DNA of 36,237 nucleotides from Candidatus Magasanikiibacteriota bacterium (GCA_018650085.1 JABIGQ010000009.1:1-36237); one strand, 5' to 3'. Positions 7,966-17,153 are shown, counted from the first letter of the stretch. A program made the numbers and translations. The notes: generated by a model from the sequence alone, not told the origin.

Positions 7966-8898
7966 TTATCTTTTTATAAAATTTACACGTTCTATAGTCA
8001 TTTCAAAATATTGTCCAACCCATTCTATCACACTACCCACATAAATAAAAAATTTACTTAAATATGATATCTTACCATTTGATGGCACAATCATAGTTGA
8101 ACCACCATCTGGATTTTCTGTACTTTGCACTTTTATCTTCAATCCATAATTAGCAGCAACTTCTACTGCAATGGGATGAACTACTGAAGTACGAAGTGTA
8201 AGGAACTGTTTACTTGTCATGCTATCATACCGTATACAATCTTTATCACCACTGTTTGGGTCTTTATTATATACACCATCTACATCAGTAGAATTTATAT
8301 ACAGATCCGCCTGCATGACAATGCACACAAGTGTACCAGTGGTGTCTGAGCCCCCACGCCCAAGCGTTTTTATACTACCACATGGCATAGCACCATAGAA
8401 ACCACCTATCACGCATCTTTCGTCCCCAAATGCTTCACGAGTAGCTACAGACGTTTGTGCTTTATCAATTTCTCCAATACTATTTAAACAAATAACATCT
8501 GCTGCATCTACCCAATGCCAACCAAGTAGTAATGCCATGATTTTTGATGAGAGGTATTCTCCACGACTTGCAATATAATCTTGCCCAGCACCATTATCTA
8601 TATCACTTAAGATCTTTTTAAACTCAGCTGGAATATCAATATTTATTTTTAAATCATCTACAATCTGGATAAAACGTGCTTCTACTTCCTTGAACTTATC
8701 GTTCATAAGAAGATCTGTTATCTTTGGATCCTCATTATCACGCCGACCAGGTGCAGAAACGATAACCCAATGAATTGATTTATCTGCACTAACCTGATTT
8801 GCTACAAACTGATACAGCATAGCTGTGGCTAGTGATGTTCCACCAAATTTTACTCCATGTTTATATTGTTTCTCCTTATTTACAGTACAAATTTTCAT
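7966..8898 (-). CDS. lysC: Aspartate kinase, catalytic domain only (no ACT domains)
   Basis: KFGGTSLA, SRGEYLSSKIMA, LGRGGSDTTGTLV, STDVDGVYNKDP, VVHPIAVEVA; ends ~35 aa after the usual end of the catalytic domain (STMIV). Confidence 0.88.
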   Translation of the reverse strand: MKICTVNKEKQYKHGVKFGGTSLATAMLYQFVANQVSADKSIHWVIVSAPGRRDNEDPKITDLLMNDKFKEVEARFIQIVDDLKINIDIPAEFKKILSDIDNGAGQDYIASRGEYLSSKIMALLLGWHWVDAADVICLNSIGEIDKAQTSVATREAFGDERCVIGGFYGAMPCGSIKTLGRGGSDTTGTLVCIVMQADLYINSTDVDGVYNKDPNSGDKDCIRYDSMTSKQFLTLRTSVVHPIAVEVAANYGLKIKVQSTENPDGGSTMIVPSNGKISYLSKFFIYVGSVIEWVGQYFEMTIERVNFIKR

Positions 8899-8919
8899 AT
8901 ATAAAAAAATTAAGCAAAC

Positions 8920-8945
8920 AAAAAACCCGCTTTCGCGGACTCTCC
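8920..8945 (-). terminator. Intrinsic terminator inside the lysC 5' leader
   Basis: Minus strand GTCCGC-GAAA-GCGGGTTTTTTG; U-run lies about 20 nt before the lysC ATG. Confidence 0.75.
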
Positions 8946-8972
8946 TTTTGTATTATGATATATACAACAAGA

Positions 8973-9038
8973 CTAGACCGCTATAGGCGAGCTCTTCTTG
9001 TTCATCTTCGCTACTAATTGTAGATAAGTCATATTCAT
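8973..9038 (-). CDS. Putative leader peptide MNMTYLQLVAKMNKKSSPIAV (21 aa) upstream of lysC
   Basis: ORF from ATG 9038..9036 to TAG 8975..8973; three Lys codons (AAG, AAG AAG); overlaps stem-loop 8966..9002 and precedes the terminator. Confidence 0.5.
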   Translation of the reverse strand: MNMTYLQLVAKMNKKSSPIAV

Positions 9039-9047
9039 AATATAAAT

Positions 9048-9076
9048 ACTGTATCAGCATGATGATACGTTGTCAA
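9048..9076 (-). promoter_or_regulatory. Putative promoter of lysC-lysA leader
   Basis: Minus strand TTGACA-N17-TACAGT (9076..9071, 9053..9048). Confidence 0.55.
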
Positions 9077-9153
9077 ATAATATTGTGGATAAAACTTAAA
9101 CATGAGGCATGATTCAAATAGCATGTATTTGTAATTTGTTTGTTTCTTGTATC

Positions 9154-12100
9154 TTACTTTTCTTCCACAGCAACTTCATCTAACTTCACACTAAGCAAAT
9201 GACTCATACCGTCATTTCCCATAGTTACACCATATAACGCATCCGCTGCGTGCATAGTCACACGATTATGTGTGATAATAATAAACTGAGAATCATGAGA
9301 TAATTCTTTTAAAATATCTACAACACGTACAGTATTTGCTTCATCTAGTGCTGCTTCTACCTCATCTAAAACCACAAATGGTGATGGATTGGTTTTTAAA
9401 ATCGCACACATAAGCGCAATGGATGTCATGGTGCGCTCTCCTCCAGACAATGTCTGGATATGCTTAATCTTTTTTCCAGGAGGACAAGCTGTAATGTCTA
9501 TTCCCTTTAATACTTTTTTTCTTCTTTTCTTTTTTTCATCGCCTTCTTCTATATCCTCTTCCATTTCATCCTGAGCGTCAGCCAAAGGATCTTCTCCGTC
9601 ATATCCATACACTTCTACTAACTCTGCTTTTCCTCCATCAAATAGCATTGTAAAATATCTAGAAAATTCTTTTTTTATTTGTTTAAACGCACTGCCACGT
9701 TTTTTCTTCATGATTTTATCTAATTCATCTATCAACTTTTCTAAATCACGAATTGCTTTTTCTAAATCGGTTAATTGCGCATAGAGTGACTCATGGCGTA
9801 ATTTTGTTTCTTCATATTCACTGACCACTTCTGTATCTATACCACCTATTAAACTTAGTTGATATTTTAATTTTTGTACAGCAACTTGTAGTGTATCAAT
9901 TTCTTCCAATGCAACCGTAGGCACACCACGTGCAATAATTGGTTCTATTGCTGTATGTAATTCTTGATACAATTCATGTAATAAATCTTCTTGTTTTGTT
10001 TCAAATTTTACAAAAGACATTTGTTTTTCATTTTTTTGTCCTAGCAATTCATTTACTGTTTGCTGTGTTTCTTGCATACTATCTTGCAGTTCAAACACAC
10101 GCTTCTTTTTATTTTCTTCCACTGCATTAAATTCTTCTATCTTTGCATCATGTTCTTTTAGCGTTTCTAACACCGCTTCAATATCTGCGTCTAATTGTTC
10201 TTTTTCTACAGATAAATCTTTCATCACTTCTCCATAATCTTCTGGACTCATTGTTTGGAGTGCAAGTTCTTGCTCAAGTGTAGATAATTCACCTGCTACC
10301 GCTATCGCTTGTTTTTCTACCATCTCTCGCTTGTTTTTTGCTACTTGCAATGCTCCATCTGTCATACGTGCTTCACTCATTACTCGCTCAAGTGCAATCT
10401 CTAATACATCATATGTATGCCGTTTTTCTGCAATCTGCTTTTCTACTTCTTCTGTCTTTGCAGCAACTGCCTTTGGCGCACTACCATCTTTGAAACTTAG
10501 TCCATGTGAATGCCTTCTTCTATGCCCACCTTTTACCGCACCACTTGTTTCAAATAAATCTCCCTCTAGTGTCACCATACGTACACGTCCAATCCCAATT
10601 TCTTTTGCAGTTGAAAAATCATCTACAACAAGTGTAGAACCAAATACAAATGAAAACACAGGACTATATGCTTCATCAAATTGAATTAATTCCTGCGCCA
10701 ATCCGTGTACACGAGGATGGTTTAAAAATTCATATACAAATGAAGGAACATCTCGTTGCCTTATTTTTGACAATGGTAAAAATGTAGCAACCCCAAAACG
10801 TCCCTCACGTAAAAACTGTACACAACCTTTTGCGTCTTCTACAGACCCAACTACAATAGAAGACAACTGTCCACCAGCTGCCACATCTAATGCTGTCTGA
10901 TACTGTTCTTCCACATCTCCCAGTTGTGCCACTACTCCATGCACATCCCCCAGCTGATGCTGAGATTCCAATACTGCCTGCACTGCCCGAAGACCGGTAA
11001 TTTGAAATACAGATTGTTCACTTTTTACCCTAGTTAATTGCGATTCTAAAGATGCAATATCTCCACGAAGACGTGTTTTTTCTATAGATTGTTCTTCTTG
11101 TGTTTGTTTTAATTTTTCAACATCAACTTCCTTTCCATTACATTCTTTTTCTATAGTCGACACTTCTTCATCCAACTGTTCTTTTTGTTCACGAAGTGTA
11201 GTGATCTTACTTTCTAACCAGCCCACTTGATGCTGTCCTGACTTACTATATTCTGTTTGTAATTTTCCTTGCAATACTGCTTTCTCACGCTCCAATGCAT
11301 TTTTTTTATGTACCACTTCTTGATATGCTTTTTGGAGTTCGGTAAATGCTTCTTGGCGACTAGACGCTTGTGCTAATTCTGCCAACTCTACCTGAATACT
11401 TTCTAATAATTTTTGTTTTTCTTTCAACTCTTCATCTATTCCTTTTATACTTTCATCTAAAATTGAAATATTATCATCATGATACTGCCAAAGTGTGGCA
11501 TAATATGTTTCTTGTTTTTCTTGTAATGTTACAGTTAATTCTTTTCGTTTTTCTAATTTTTTTACCTGACGAGATAATGTTTTCAATCGTGGAGAAATTT
11601 CATGTAATAACAAATCCGCCTGCCCTACATGCTCTTTTGTTCGTGCCAATTTTAATACTGCTTGATGCCTTTTAATCTGAAATTCTTTAATTCCAGTCGC
11701 TTCGTCAAAAAAATCTTTTCTATCTTGCGGAGACTGAAGTAACATACGATCTATCATCCCCTGCCCAATGACTGCATAAGATCCTTGCCCAAACTGTGCC
11801 TTTGCCAAAAGTAATTGCAAGTCAAGCAAACGTACACTATGCCCATTTATAAGATATTCACTATCTCCAGATCTATATAATTTTCGCCCAATAACGACTT
11901 CATCATAATCAATATCTACACGACCATCACTATTATCAAGGGTCATCATGACACTTGCCACACTCATTTGCCCCTTTGAAGATGAACCTGAGAAAATAAT
12001 ATCATGGCTTTTCTTCCCACGAAGTTGCTTCATACTCTGTTCACCCAAGACCCAACGAATAGCATCTGACACATTACTTTTCCCACTGCCATTTGGCCCT

Positions 12101-12207
12101 ACAATAGTTGTAATGCTACTTCTACCTTGTTTTTCTGGTAAAAATGTCAATATAGTCTTACTAGCAAATGACTTGAATCCCTGAATTTCTAACTGTTTTA
12201 AGTACAT
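9154..12207 (-). CDS. smc: Chromosome segregation protein SMC (short-armed, 1017 aa)
   Basis: N-terminal MYLKQLEIQGFKSFASKT...GPNGSGKSNVSDAIRWVLGEQS; C-terminal LSGGERTMTSIALMCAI...PFVVLDEVEAALDEANTVR. Confidence 0.95.
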   Translation of the reverse strand: MYLKQLEIQGFKSFASKTILTFLPEKQGRSSITTIVGPNGSGKSNVSDAIRWVLGEQSMKQLRGKKSHDIIFSGSSSKGQMSVASVMMTLDNSDGRVDIDYDEVVIGRKLYRSGDSEYLINGHSVRLLDLQLLLAKAQFGQGSYAVIGQGMIDRMLLQSPQDRKDFFDEATGIKEFQIKRHQAVLKLARTKEHVGQADLLLHEISPRLKTLSRQVKKLEKRKELTVTLQEKQETYYATLWQYHDDNISILDESIKGIDEELKEKQKLLESIQVELAELAQASSRQEAFTELQKAYQEVVHKKNALEREKAVLQGKLQTEYSKSGQHQVGWLESKITTLREQKEQLDEEVSTIEKECNGKEVDVEKLKQTQEEQSIEKTRLRGDIASLESQLTRVKSEQSVFQITGLRAVQAVLESQHQLGDVHGVVAQLGDVEEQYQTALDVAAGGQLSSIVVGSVEDAKGCVQFLREGRFGVATFLPLSKIRQRDVPSFVYEFLNHPRVHGLAQELIQFDEAYSPVFSFVFGSTLVVDDFSTAKEIGIGRVRMVTLEGDLFETSGAVKGGHRRRHSHGLSFKDGSAPKAVAAKTEEVEKQIAEKRHTYDVLEIALERVMSEARMTDGALQVAKNKREMVEKQAIAVAGELSTLEQELALQTMSPEDYGEVMKDLSVEKEQLDADIEAVLETLKEHDAKIEEFNAVEENKKKRVFELQDSMQETQQTVNELLGQKNEKQMSFVKFETKQEDLLHELYQELHTAIEPIIARGVPTVALEEIDTLQVAVQKLKYQLSLIGGIDTEVVSEYEETKLRHESLYAQLTDLEKAIRDLEKLIDELDKIMKKKRGSAFKQIKKEFSRYFTMLFDGGKAELVEVYGYDGEDPLADAQDEMEEDIEEGDEKKKRRKKVLKGIDITACPPGKKIKHIQTLSGGERTMTSIALMCAILKTNPSPFVVLDEVEAALDEANTVRVVDILKELSHDSQFIIITHNRVTMHAADALYGVTMGNDGMSHLLSVKLDEVAVEEK

Positions 12208-12279
12208 AATAATGGATATGTGTTATATTAAGTGTATATACAAAGGCTGTTTCATAATATGTAAAACAGTATACCACTC

Positions 12280-12308
12280 TTGACAAAAGCCAACAAGTAC
12301 GATACTGT
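12280..12308 (+). promoter_or_regulatory. Putative promoter of the nrnA-like gene
   Basis: TTGACA-N17-TACTGT. Confidence 0.5.
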
Positions 12309-12333
12309 ACGCTGTTAGAAAAAAAGTCTAAAT

Positions 12334-13338
12334 ATGGGGAAATTTATATCACAACAAATTCATACACGCATGCAAAGATCAAAGCATGTGCTTTTAGTAC
12401 CCCATAAACACCCAGACGGAGACGCTCTAGGGGCATTGACCGCATTTTCCAGATACCTAGATAGACTAGATATATCCCACAGCGCTTACTGTTCTACAGA
12501 TATTTCTTCTGTCTATAATTATATTATTCCTACAGCACTACATTGGAAAGATGAAACTATTTGGGAAGATACAGATATTGACACTGTTGTCGTCTTTGAC
12601 ACTGGAGATCTCCGCCATGCACGTATTGATAATTTCATAAAAAAACGTTCAGATATTACTGTAGTAAACATAGATCACCATATTACAAATAACTCTTACG
12701 GAAAGCTCAATCTTGTATTCCCTACTCTATCCTCTACATGTGAAATTATTTTTCATTACTTGAAAGCAAATAAACAAGTTATTACAGAAGATATAGCAAC
12801 GAGCTTACTTACCGGTATTATTACTGACACAGGAAATTTTACAAATAGTGCTACTACGAAAGAAGCCTTATTTATAGGAAGTAAACTCATTCAAACAGGA
12901 GCAGATTTTCATACTATTCAAAAACAAATATTTAAACGATTGCCAATAGATGCATTGAAACTGTGGGGATTAATATTTTCTCGTCTAGAAAAACATGAAA
13001 AATTTCAGTTAGTTCATACTTTTTTTAAACATGATGACATAGAAAAATTCAATGTACAGACAGAAGATTTAGAAGGACTTACCAATTTTCTTAATGCTAT
13101 TCATGAAGGACATGCTGGTATGCTTTTAAAAGAGCAAAAGGATGGAAGCATAAAAGGAAGTTTCCGTACAACCAGAGAGGATGTAGATGTTTCTGCTATG
13201 GCAAAACATTTTGGTGGTGGTGGGCATAGAAAGGCGGCTGGGTTTAGTGTAAAAGGACCTATAGAAGATGCATTATCATTTATATTAAAAGAATTAGAAC
13301 AATTATTTCCTCAGGGCGGGCTTATCTTAGAAGAGTAA
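12334..13338 (+). CDS. DHH/DHHA1 family phosphoesterase (NrnA-like)
   Basis: PHKHPDGDALGAL, VFDTGD, VNIDHHITN, TGIITDTGNF, FGGGGHRKAAGF. Confidence 0.9.
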   Translation: MGKFISQQIHTRMQRSKHVLLVPHKHPDGDALGALTAFSRYLDRLDISHSAYCSTDISSVYNYIIPTALHWKDETIWEDTDIDTVVVFDTGDLRHARIDNFIKKRSDITVVNIDHHITNNSYGKLNLVFPTLSSTCEIIFHYLKANKQVITEDIATSLLTGIITDTGNFTNSATTKEALFIGSKLIQTGADFHTIQKQIFKRLPIDALKLWGLIFSRLEKHEKFQLVHTFFKHDDIEKFNVQTEDLEGLTNFLNAIHEGHAGMLLKEQKDGSIKGSFRTTREDVDVSAMAKHFGGGGHRKAAGFSVKGPIEDALSFILKELEQLFPQGGLILEE

Positions 13339-13474
13339 GTATCATGAAGTCTCTCAGTCATAAACAAATTCAGTGTATACTCTATTATTATTAGATATAT
13401 AGTTACTTCCATGTTATCTTGATTATTTCCCTTTAATACGATACTATAATAGAGTAATTACTTATATTTTTATT

Positions 13475-14068
13475 ATGAATACTCCAACATCCCAACACTT
13501 GATCCCAACGGTTATAGAAAAAACACATTATGGTGAGAGAGCGTATGATATTTATTCTCGTTTGCTAAAAGACAGAATTATATTTTTAGGAAGTGGCATA
13601 GATGATGCTGTAGCAAATACTATTATTGCTCAACTATTATTTTTAGAAAATCAAGATCCAGAAAAAGATATTAAAATTTATATTAATTCTCCGGGTGGAT
13701 CTGTAACTTCTGGTATGGCAATTTATGATACCATGCAATATATTAAGCCAGATGTTTCTACTATTTGTATAGGGATGGCGGCTAGCATGGCTTCTGTGCT
13801 TCTGGCAGCGGGAGAAAAAGGAAAACGATTTTGTCTACCAAATAGCGAAGTAATGATTCACCAAGTGATGGGTGGAACTCAAGGACAAGCAAGTGATATA
13901 GAAATTCATGCAGAGCGAATTATAAACATGAAAGCACGACTAAATAAATTACTCGCAAAGCATACAGGACAAAAAGTAGGAACAATAGAAAAAGATAGCG
14001 ACAGAGATAAATTTATGTCTGCAGTAGATGCAGTGAAGTATGGGCTGGTGGATAAAGTGATTAAATAA
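13475..14068 (+). CDS. clpP: ATP-dependent Clp protease proteolytic subunit
   Basis: [42 protein letters not shown] catalytic motifs. Confidence 0.97.
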   Translation: MNTPTSQHLIPTVIEKTHYGERAYDIYSRLLKDRIIFLGSGIDDAVANTIIAQLLFLENQDPEKDIKIYINSPGGSVTSGMAIYDTMQYIKPDVSTICIGMAASMASVLLAAGEKGKRFCLPNSEVMIHQVMGGTQGQASDIEIHAERIINMKARLNKLLAKHTGQKVGTIEKDSDRDKFMSAVDAVKYGLVDKVIK

Positions 14069-14080
14069 AAAATACAAACA

Positions 14081-14113
14081 AAAAAACATCCTTATTACAT
14101 AAGGATGTTTTTT
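14081..14113 (+). terminator. clpP terminator
   Basis: AACATCCTTA-ttaca-TAAGGATGTTTTTT. Confidence 0.85.
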
Positions 14114-14157
14114 ATTCAGCAATATTTTATATATAATAAAACACTATTGAATGGAGT

Positions 14158-14200
14158 CTGTCGACAATATAACGAACGTTATATAGTGCAATCACGACAG
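14158..14200. repeat. Nested inverted repeat between convergent genes
   Basis: CTGTCG (14158..14163)...CGACAG (14195..14200) enclosing ATATAAC-GAAC-GTTATAT (14167..14184). Confidence 0.6.
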
Positions 14201-14251
14201 CCCCCCTATTATTTTTAGAAATCCCATGCACTGGGATAGATGAAAGAACAA

Positions 14252-14551
14252 TTACTTCATAGTAGAAGGAGTCGTGTGACTCCCACCCTGCCGAGACCCT
14301 AGATGCCCAGAATTGCTTCCATCTCCTTCTCTAGAAAGATAAGCAACTCTATAGTCATTCATATCTACGATAACACAACCTCCCAGACGATAACCCGTTT
14401 GGGTCATACCAACCCAAATTTCTTCTATGCCTTTAGTAATATATATAAATCTTCTAGCCATGCCAGCTCTCCTGCGAGTTATTTGCCAATTTGTATAGGA
14501 ACCCATCCCCACACAAAATAAGGCAAAAGAATGTTGGAAATAAACTATCAT
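14252..14551 (-). CDS. Uncharacterised small protein (99 aa or a shorter internal start)
   Basis: Open frame with plausible composition; start uncertain (no clear SD); an antisense ORF 14303..14521 also exists. Confidence 0.45.
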   Translation of the reverse strand: MIVYFQHSFALFCVGMGSYTNWQITRRRAGMARRFIYITKGIEEIWVGMTQTGYRLGGCVIVDMNDYRVAYLSREGDGSNSGHLGSRQGGSHTTPSTMK

Positions 14552-14587
14552 ATTTCTAAAAAAAAATCAAGATACATAGTTTATCCC

Positions 14588-16684
14588 CTACTCCAAATGT
14601 ACACTTTTCTCCCACTCTACTATTTTTTCTTTTAATGTAGGATACGAATTGAGATCAATATCTACTGCAATATCTCTGGCAAGTTCAATAATATCTGTAT
14701 CTTGCATAGTTGCAATGCGCAACTGCATCATACCACTTTGACTAGTACCATAGACATCTCCTGGGCCACGCGTTTCCAAATCATGTTCTGCCAGAGCAAA
14801 TCCGTCTATAGTAGATTCGAAAAACTGTAATCTATCTAATGCTTTTTTACTATCTGAGTCTGTAAAGACAAAACAATATGATTGGTGTTCCCCTCTCCCC
14901 ACACGCCCACGAAATTGATGAAGTTGCGCCAGCCCAAATCTGTCTGAACCTTCTATCATCATCACACTTGCATTTGGGATATCCACACCTACTTCTACCA
15001 CAGAAGTAGAAACTAAAATATCTATATCCCCAGCACCAAATGCTTGCATGATTTCATCTTTCTCCTTTGTTTTCATCTTTCCGTGAATATATGACACACG
15101 TAAATTTGGGAAAACTTGTGTAGATAATTTTTCATACTCTGCCATGACTGTTTTCTTTTCACTTCCAGCATTGGCTATTTTATCTTCTTCATTTTCTTGA
15201 ATTAGTGGGCATATCACAAATACCTGTCTCCCCTTTCCTACCTGCTCTGCTATAAATGTATATGCCTTATCTCTATGATGTGGCTCTACCAATCTGGTTT
15301 TTATTTTCTTCCTCCCGCTTGGCATGGTTTTTATAATAGAAATATCTAATTCTCCATACATAGTAAGTGCAAATGATCTCGGTATGGGCGTAGCAGTCAT
15401 AGATAAAAAATGTGGCGTTGTATTCACATTTCCAGATTTTTCTTTTAAAATTTTTCGTTGCTCTACACCAAACCTATGCTGTTCATCTACTATGACAAGC
15501 CCTAAATCATGAAATTCTACTGCCTGTGATAATAATGCATGCGTCCCAACCATGATATGGATTTTTCCTGCTTTTATACCAGCCAATACTTCCCTTTTCT
15601 TTCCTATTTTTGTTTTTTCTGTCGTCTCAAATTTTATAGCACTTGTTTCTGAAGCCACAACTAGTGCTATAGAAATATCTATATCTTTAAATAATTTTTT
15701 CAATGATGCCACATGCTGACGAGCAAGAATTTCTGTAGGAGCCATCATCACTACTTGCAATCCATTTTTTATCGCATTCAATGCCACAAGCCCTGCGACC
15801 ACAGTTTTCCCTGCACCCACATCTCCCTCTAACAAACGATTCATTGGAGTCTTTTTTTCTAAATCACTAATAATTTTCCACGCAGCTATTTTTTGATCTT
15901 TTGTTAATGTAAATGGTAATGAAGAAACAAATGAACTTATATCTTTTTCTTTAAATGTAAGTTGTGGAGCAATTGATGTATCATGAGATGCACGAATAAG
16001 AACCGCCCTAAGTTGTAAAATAAATAATTCGTCAAACTTCAATCTTTTTTCTGCCAAATCTAATTCTCTTTGATTTTCTGGAAAGTGAATTGCATGCAAT
16101 GCCTCACTATACGGCATAATATCTGCTCGCTCACATATATCTTGTGGCAACCAATCCGGTATTGTTTTTACCTCATCAATAATTTGTTTTAATAAAAAAC
16201 GAATTTGCTTATGCGTAATCCCTGCGGTAAGTGGATACAGTGGAACAATCCTAGCAGTATGCGCTGTCTCCACATTCTTTTTTATTTTTTCATAACTTGG
16301 AGATATCATCTGCATCCCAAACATGCTATCTGTCACTTTCCCAGAAAAATAAACAGTATCCCCAGCACTTAACACTTTTTTTATAAATGGCTGTCCAAAC
16401 CAGACCAAACGTAATTCTCCAGTATCATCTGACACCAATGCCTCTATAATTATTTTCCTCTGCCTAGGACTTCTTTTTGAAGAAATAAGATTAATCGTTG
16501 TCTTTATTGTTACTTGCTGTCCATCTTTTAGAGAATCAATAGTGGCAACATTACTATAGTCTTCATAACGAAATGGAAAATACATAAGTAAATCCCCTAC
16601 AATATAACCCCCAAGACGAGCCAGTTTATTTTCTAGCACCTTTCCTACACGATTGAGTTGTGATACAGGTGTTTGGAGTTTCAT
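14588..16684 (-). CDS. recG: ATP-dependent DNA helicase RecG
   Basis: N-terminal wedge/OB region, NRLLEGDVGAGKTVVA, APTEILARQH, VDEQHRFGVEQR, SMTATPIPRS, HQFRGRVGRG. Confidence 0.95.
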   Translation of the reverse strand: MKLQTPVSQLNRVGKVLENKLARLGGYIVGDLLMYFPFRYEDYSNVATIDSLKDGQQVTIKTTINLISSKRSPRQRKIIIEALVSDDTGELRLVWFGQPFIKKVLSAGDTVYFSGKVTDSMFGMQMISPSYEKIKKNVETAHTARIVPLYPLTAGITHKQIRFLLKQIIDEVKTIPDWLPQDICERADIMPYSEALHAIHFPENQRELDLAEKRLKFDELFILQLRAVLIRASHDTSIAPQLTFKEKDISSFVSSLPFTLTKDQKIAAWKIISDLEKKTPMNRLLEGDVGAGKTVVAGLVALNAIKNGLQVVMMAPTEILARQHVASLKKLFKDIDISIALVVASETSAIKFETTEKTKIGKKREVLAGIKAGKIHIMVGTHALLSQAVEFHDLGLVIVDEQHRFGVEQRKILKEKSGNVNTTPHFLSMTATPIPRSFALTMYGELDISIIKTMPSGRKKIKTRLVEPHHRDKAYTFIAEQVGKGRQVFVICPLIQENEEDKIANAGSEKKTVMAEYEKLSTQVFPNLRVSYIHGKMKTKEKDEIMQAFGAGDIDILVSTSVVEVGVDIPNASVMMIEGSDRFGLAQLHQFRGRVGRGEHQSYCFVFTDSDSKKALDRLQFFESTIDGFALAEHDLETRGPGDVYGTSQSGMMQLRIATMQDTDIIELARDIAVDIDLNSYPTLKEKIVEWEKSVHLE

Positions 16685-16727
16685 ATATTAGTATTGTAGC
16701 AAATGATAGAAGTTGATTCAAGAAAAA

Positions 16728-16773
16728 AAGCACCTCCGGGGAGGTGCTCAGTGAGACCAAGATTTGGTCTCAC
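16728..16773 (-). terminator. Tandem hairpins / terminator of the small zinc-ribbon gene
   Basis: GTGAGACCA-agatt-TGGTCTCAC (16751..16773) and GCACCTCC-gg-GGAGGTGC (16730..16747), then TTTTTTTC on minus strand. Confidence 0.8.
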
Positions 16774-16949
16774 TGTTTTCCCTGCTTCTTCAAGAAGCGG
16801 GGAAACGAGATCTGATATCGTCCCCGAGGGACTACCTCAGACCCACATGAACAAAACATGGCATCATTTGCCACAAGAACAACAGATGAGTTCTTACGGT
16901 AAACGATACTATAGGCTGCCCGACACTTGGGGCACTTCACTTCTACCAT
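16770..16949 (-). CDS. Small zinc-ribbon-like protein, 59 aa (missed by the ORF track)
   Basis: MVEVKCPKCRAAYSIVYRKNSSVVLVANDAMFCSCGSEVVPRGRYQISFPRFLKKQGKQ*; SD AAAAGGAGG 5 nt before ATG; promoter upstream; terminator downstream; CxxC...CxC. Confidence 0.85.
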   Translation of the reverse strand: MVEVKCPKCRAAYSIVYRKNSSVVLVANDAMFCSCGSEVVPRGRYQISFPRFLKKQGKQ

Positions 16950-16980
16950 TTCTACCTCCTTTTAGCTAATGGCAAAAATA

Positions 16981-17009
16981 ATAATACTCCACACACATAG
17001 ATAAGTCAA
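16981..17009 (-). promoter_or_regulatory. Putative promoter of the zinc-ribbon gene
   Basis: Minus strand TTGACT-N17-TATTAT. Confidence 0.65.
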
Positions 17010-17051
17010 TGAACATACTGTTATATAATCAAAGTTATCCAGAACGATACC

Positions 17052-17081
17052 TTGACATATATGTTTATTTATGAATATGAT
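17052..17081 (+). promoter_or_regulatory. Putative promoter of the 17154..17810 gene
   Basis: TTGACA-N18-TATGAT (a TATAAT overlaps at 17081..17086 but the spacer would be 23). Confidence 0.5.
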
Positions 17082-17153
17082 ATAATTATATTGATTAGTA
17101 TTTCTTTACTAATCAAAAAAATAACAACACAGATTCATACCTGGAGGTTACTT

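Noticed and set aside
8918-9040. Lysine riboswitch or T-box upstream of lysC
   Set aside because: No L-box core (such as AGAGGUGCG...GCCGAAG) and no T-box (UGGNACCGCG) found; too short for either. The leader-peptide attenuator explains the layout better.
12334-13338. DHH phosphoesterase as a signalling or defence nuclease
   Set aside because: Standard NrnA-like DHH/DHHA1 architecture (GGGGHRKAAGF); no unusual fused domain.
16703-16969. ORF-track 88-aa plus-strand ORF
   Set aside because: Antisense to the 59-aa zinc-ribbon gene and its terminator hairpins; no SD and unlikely composition.
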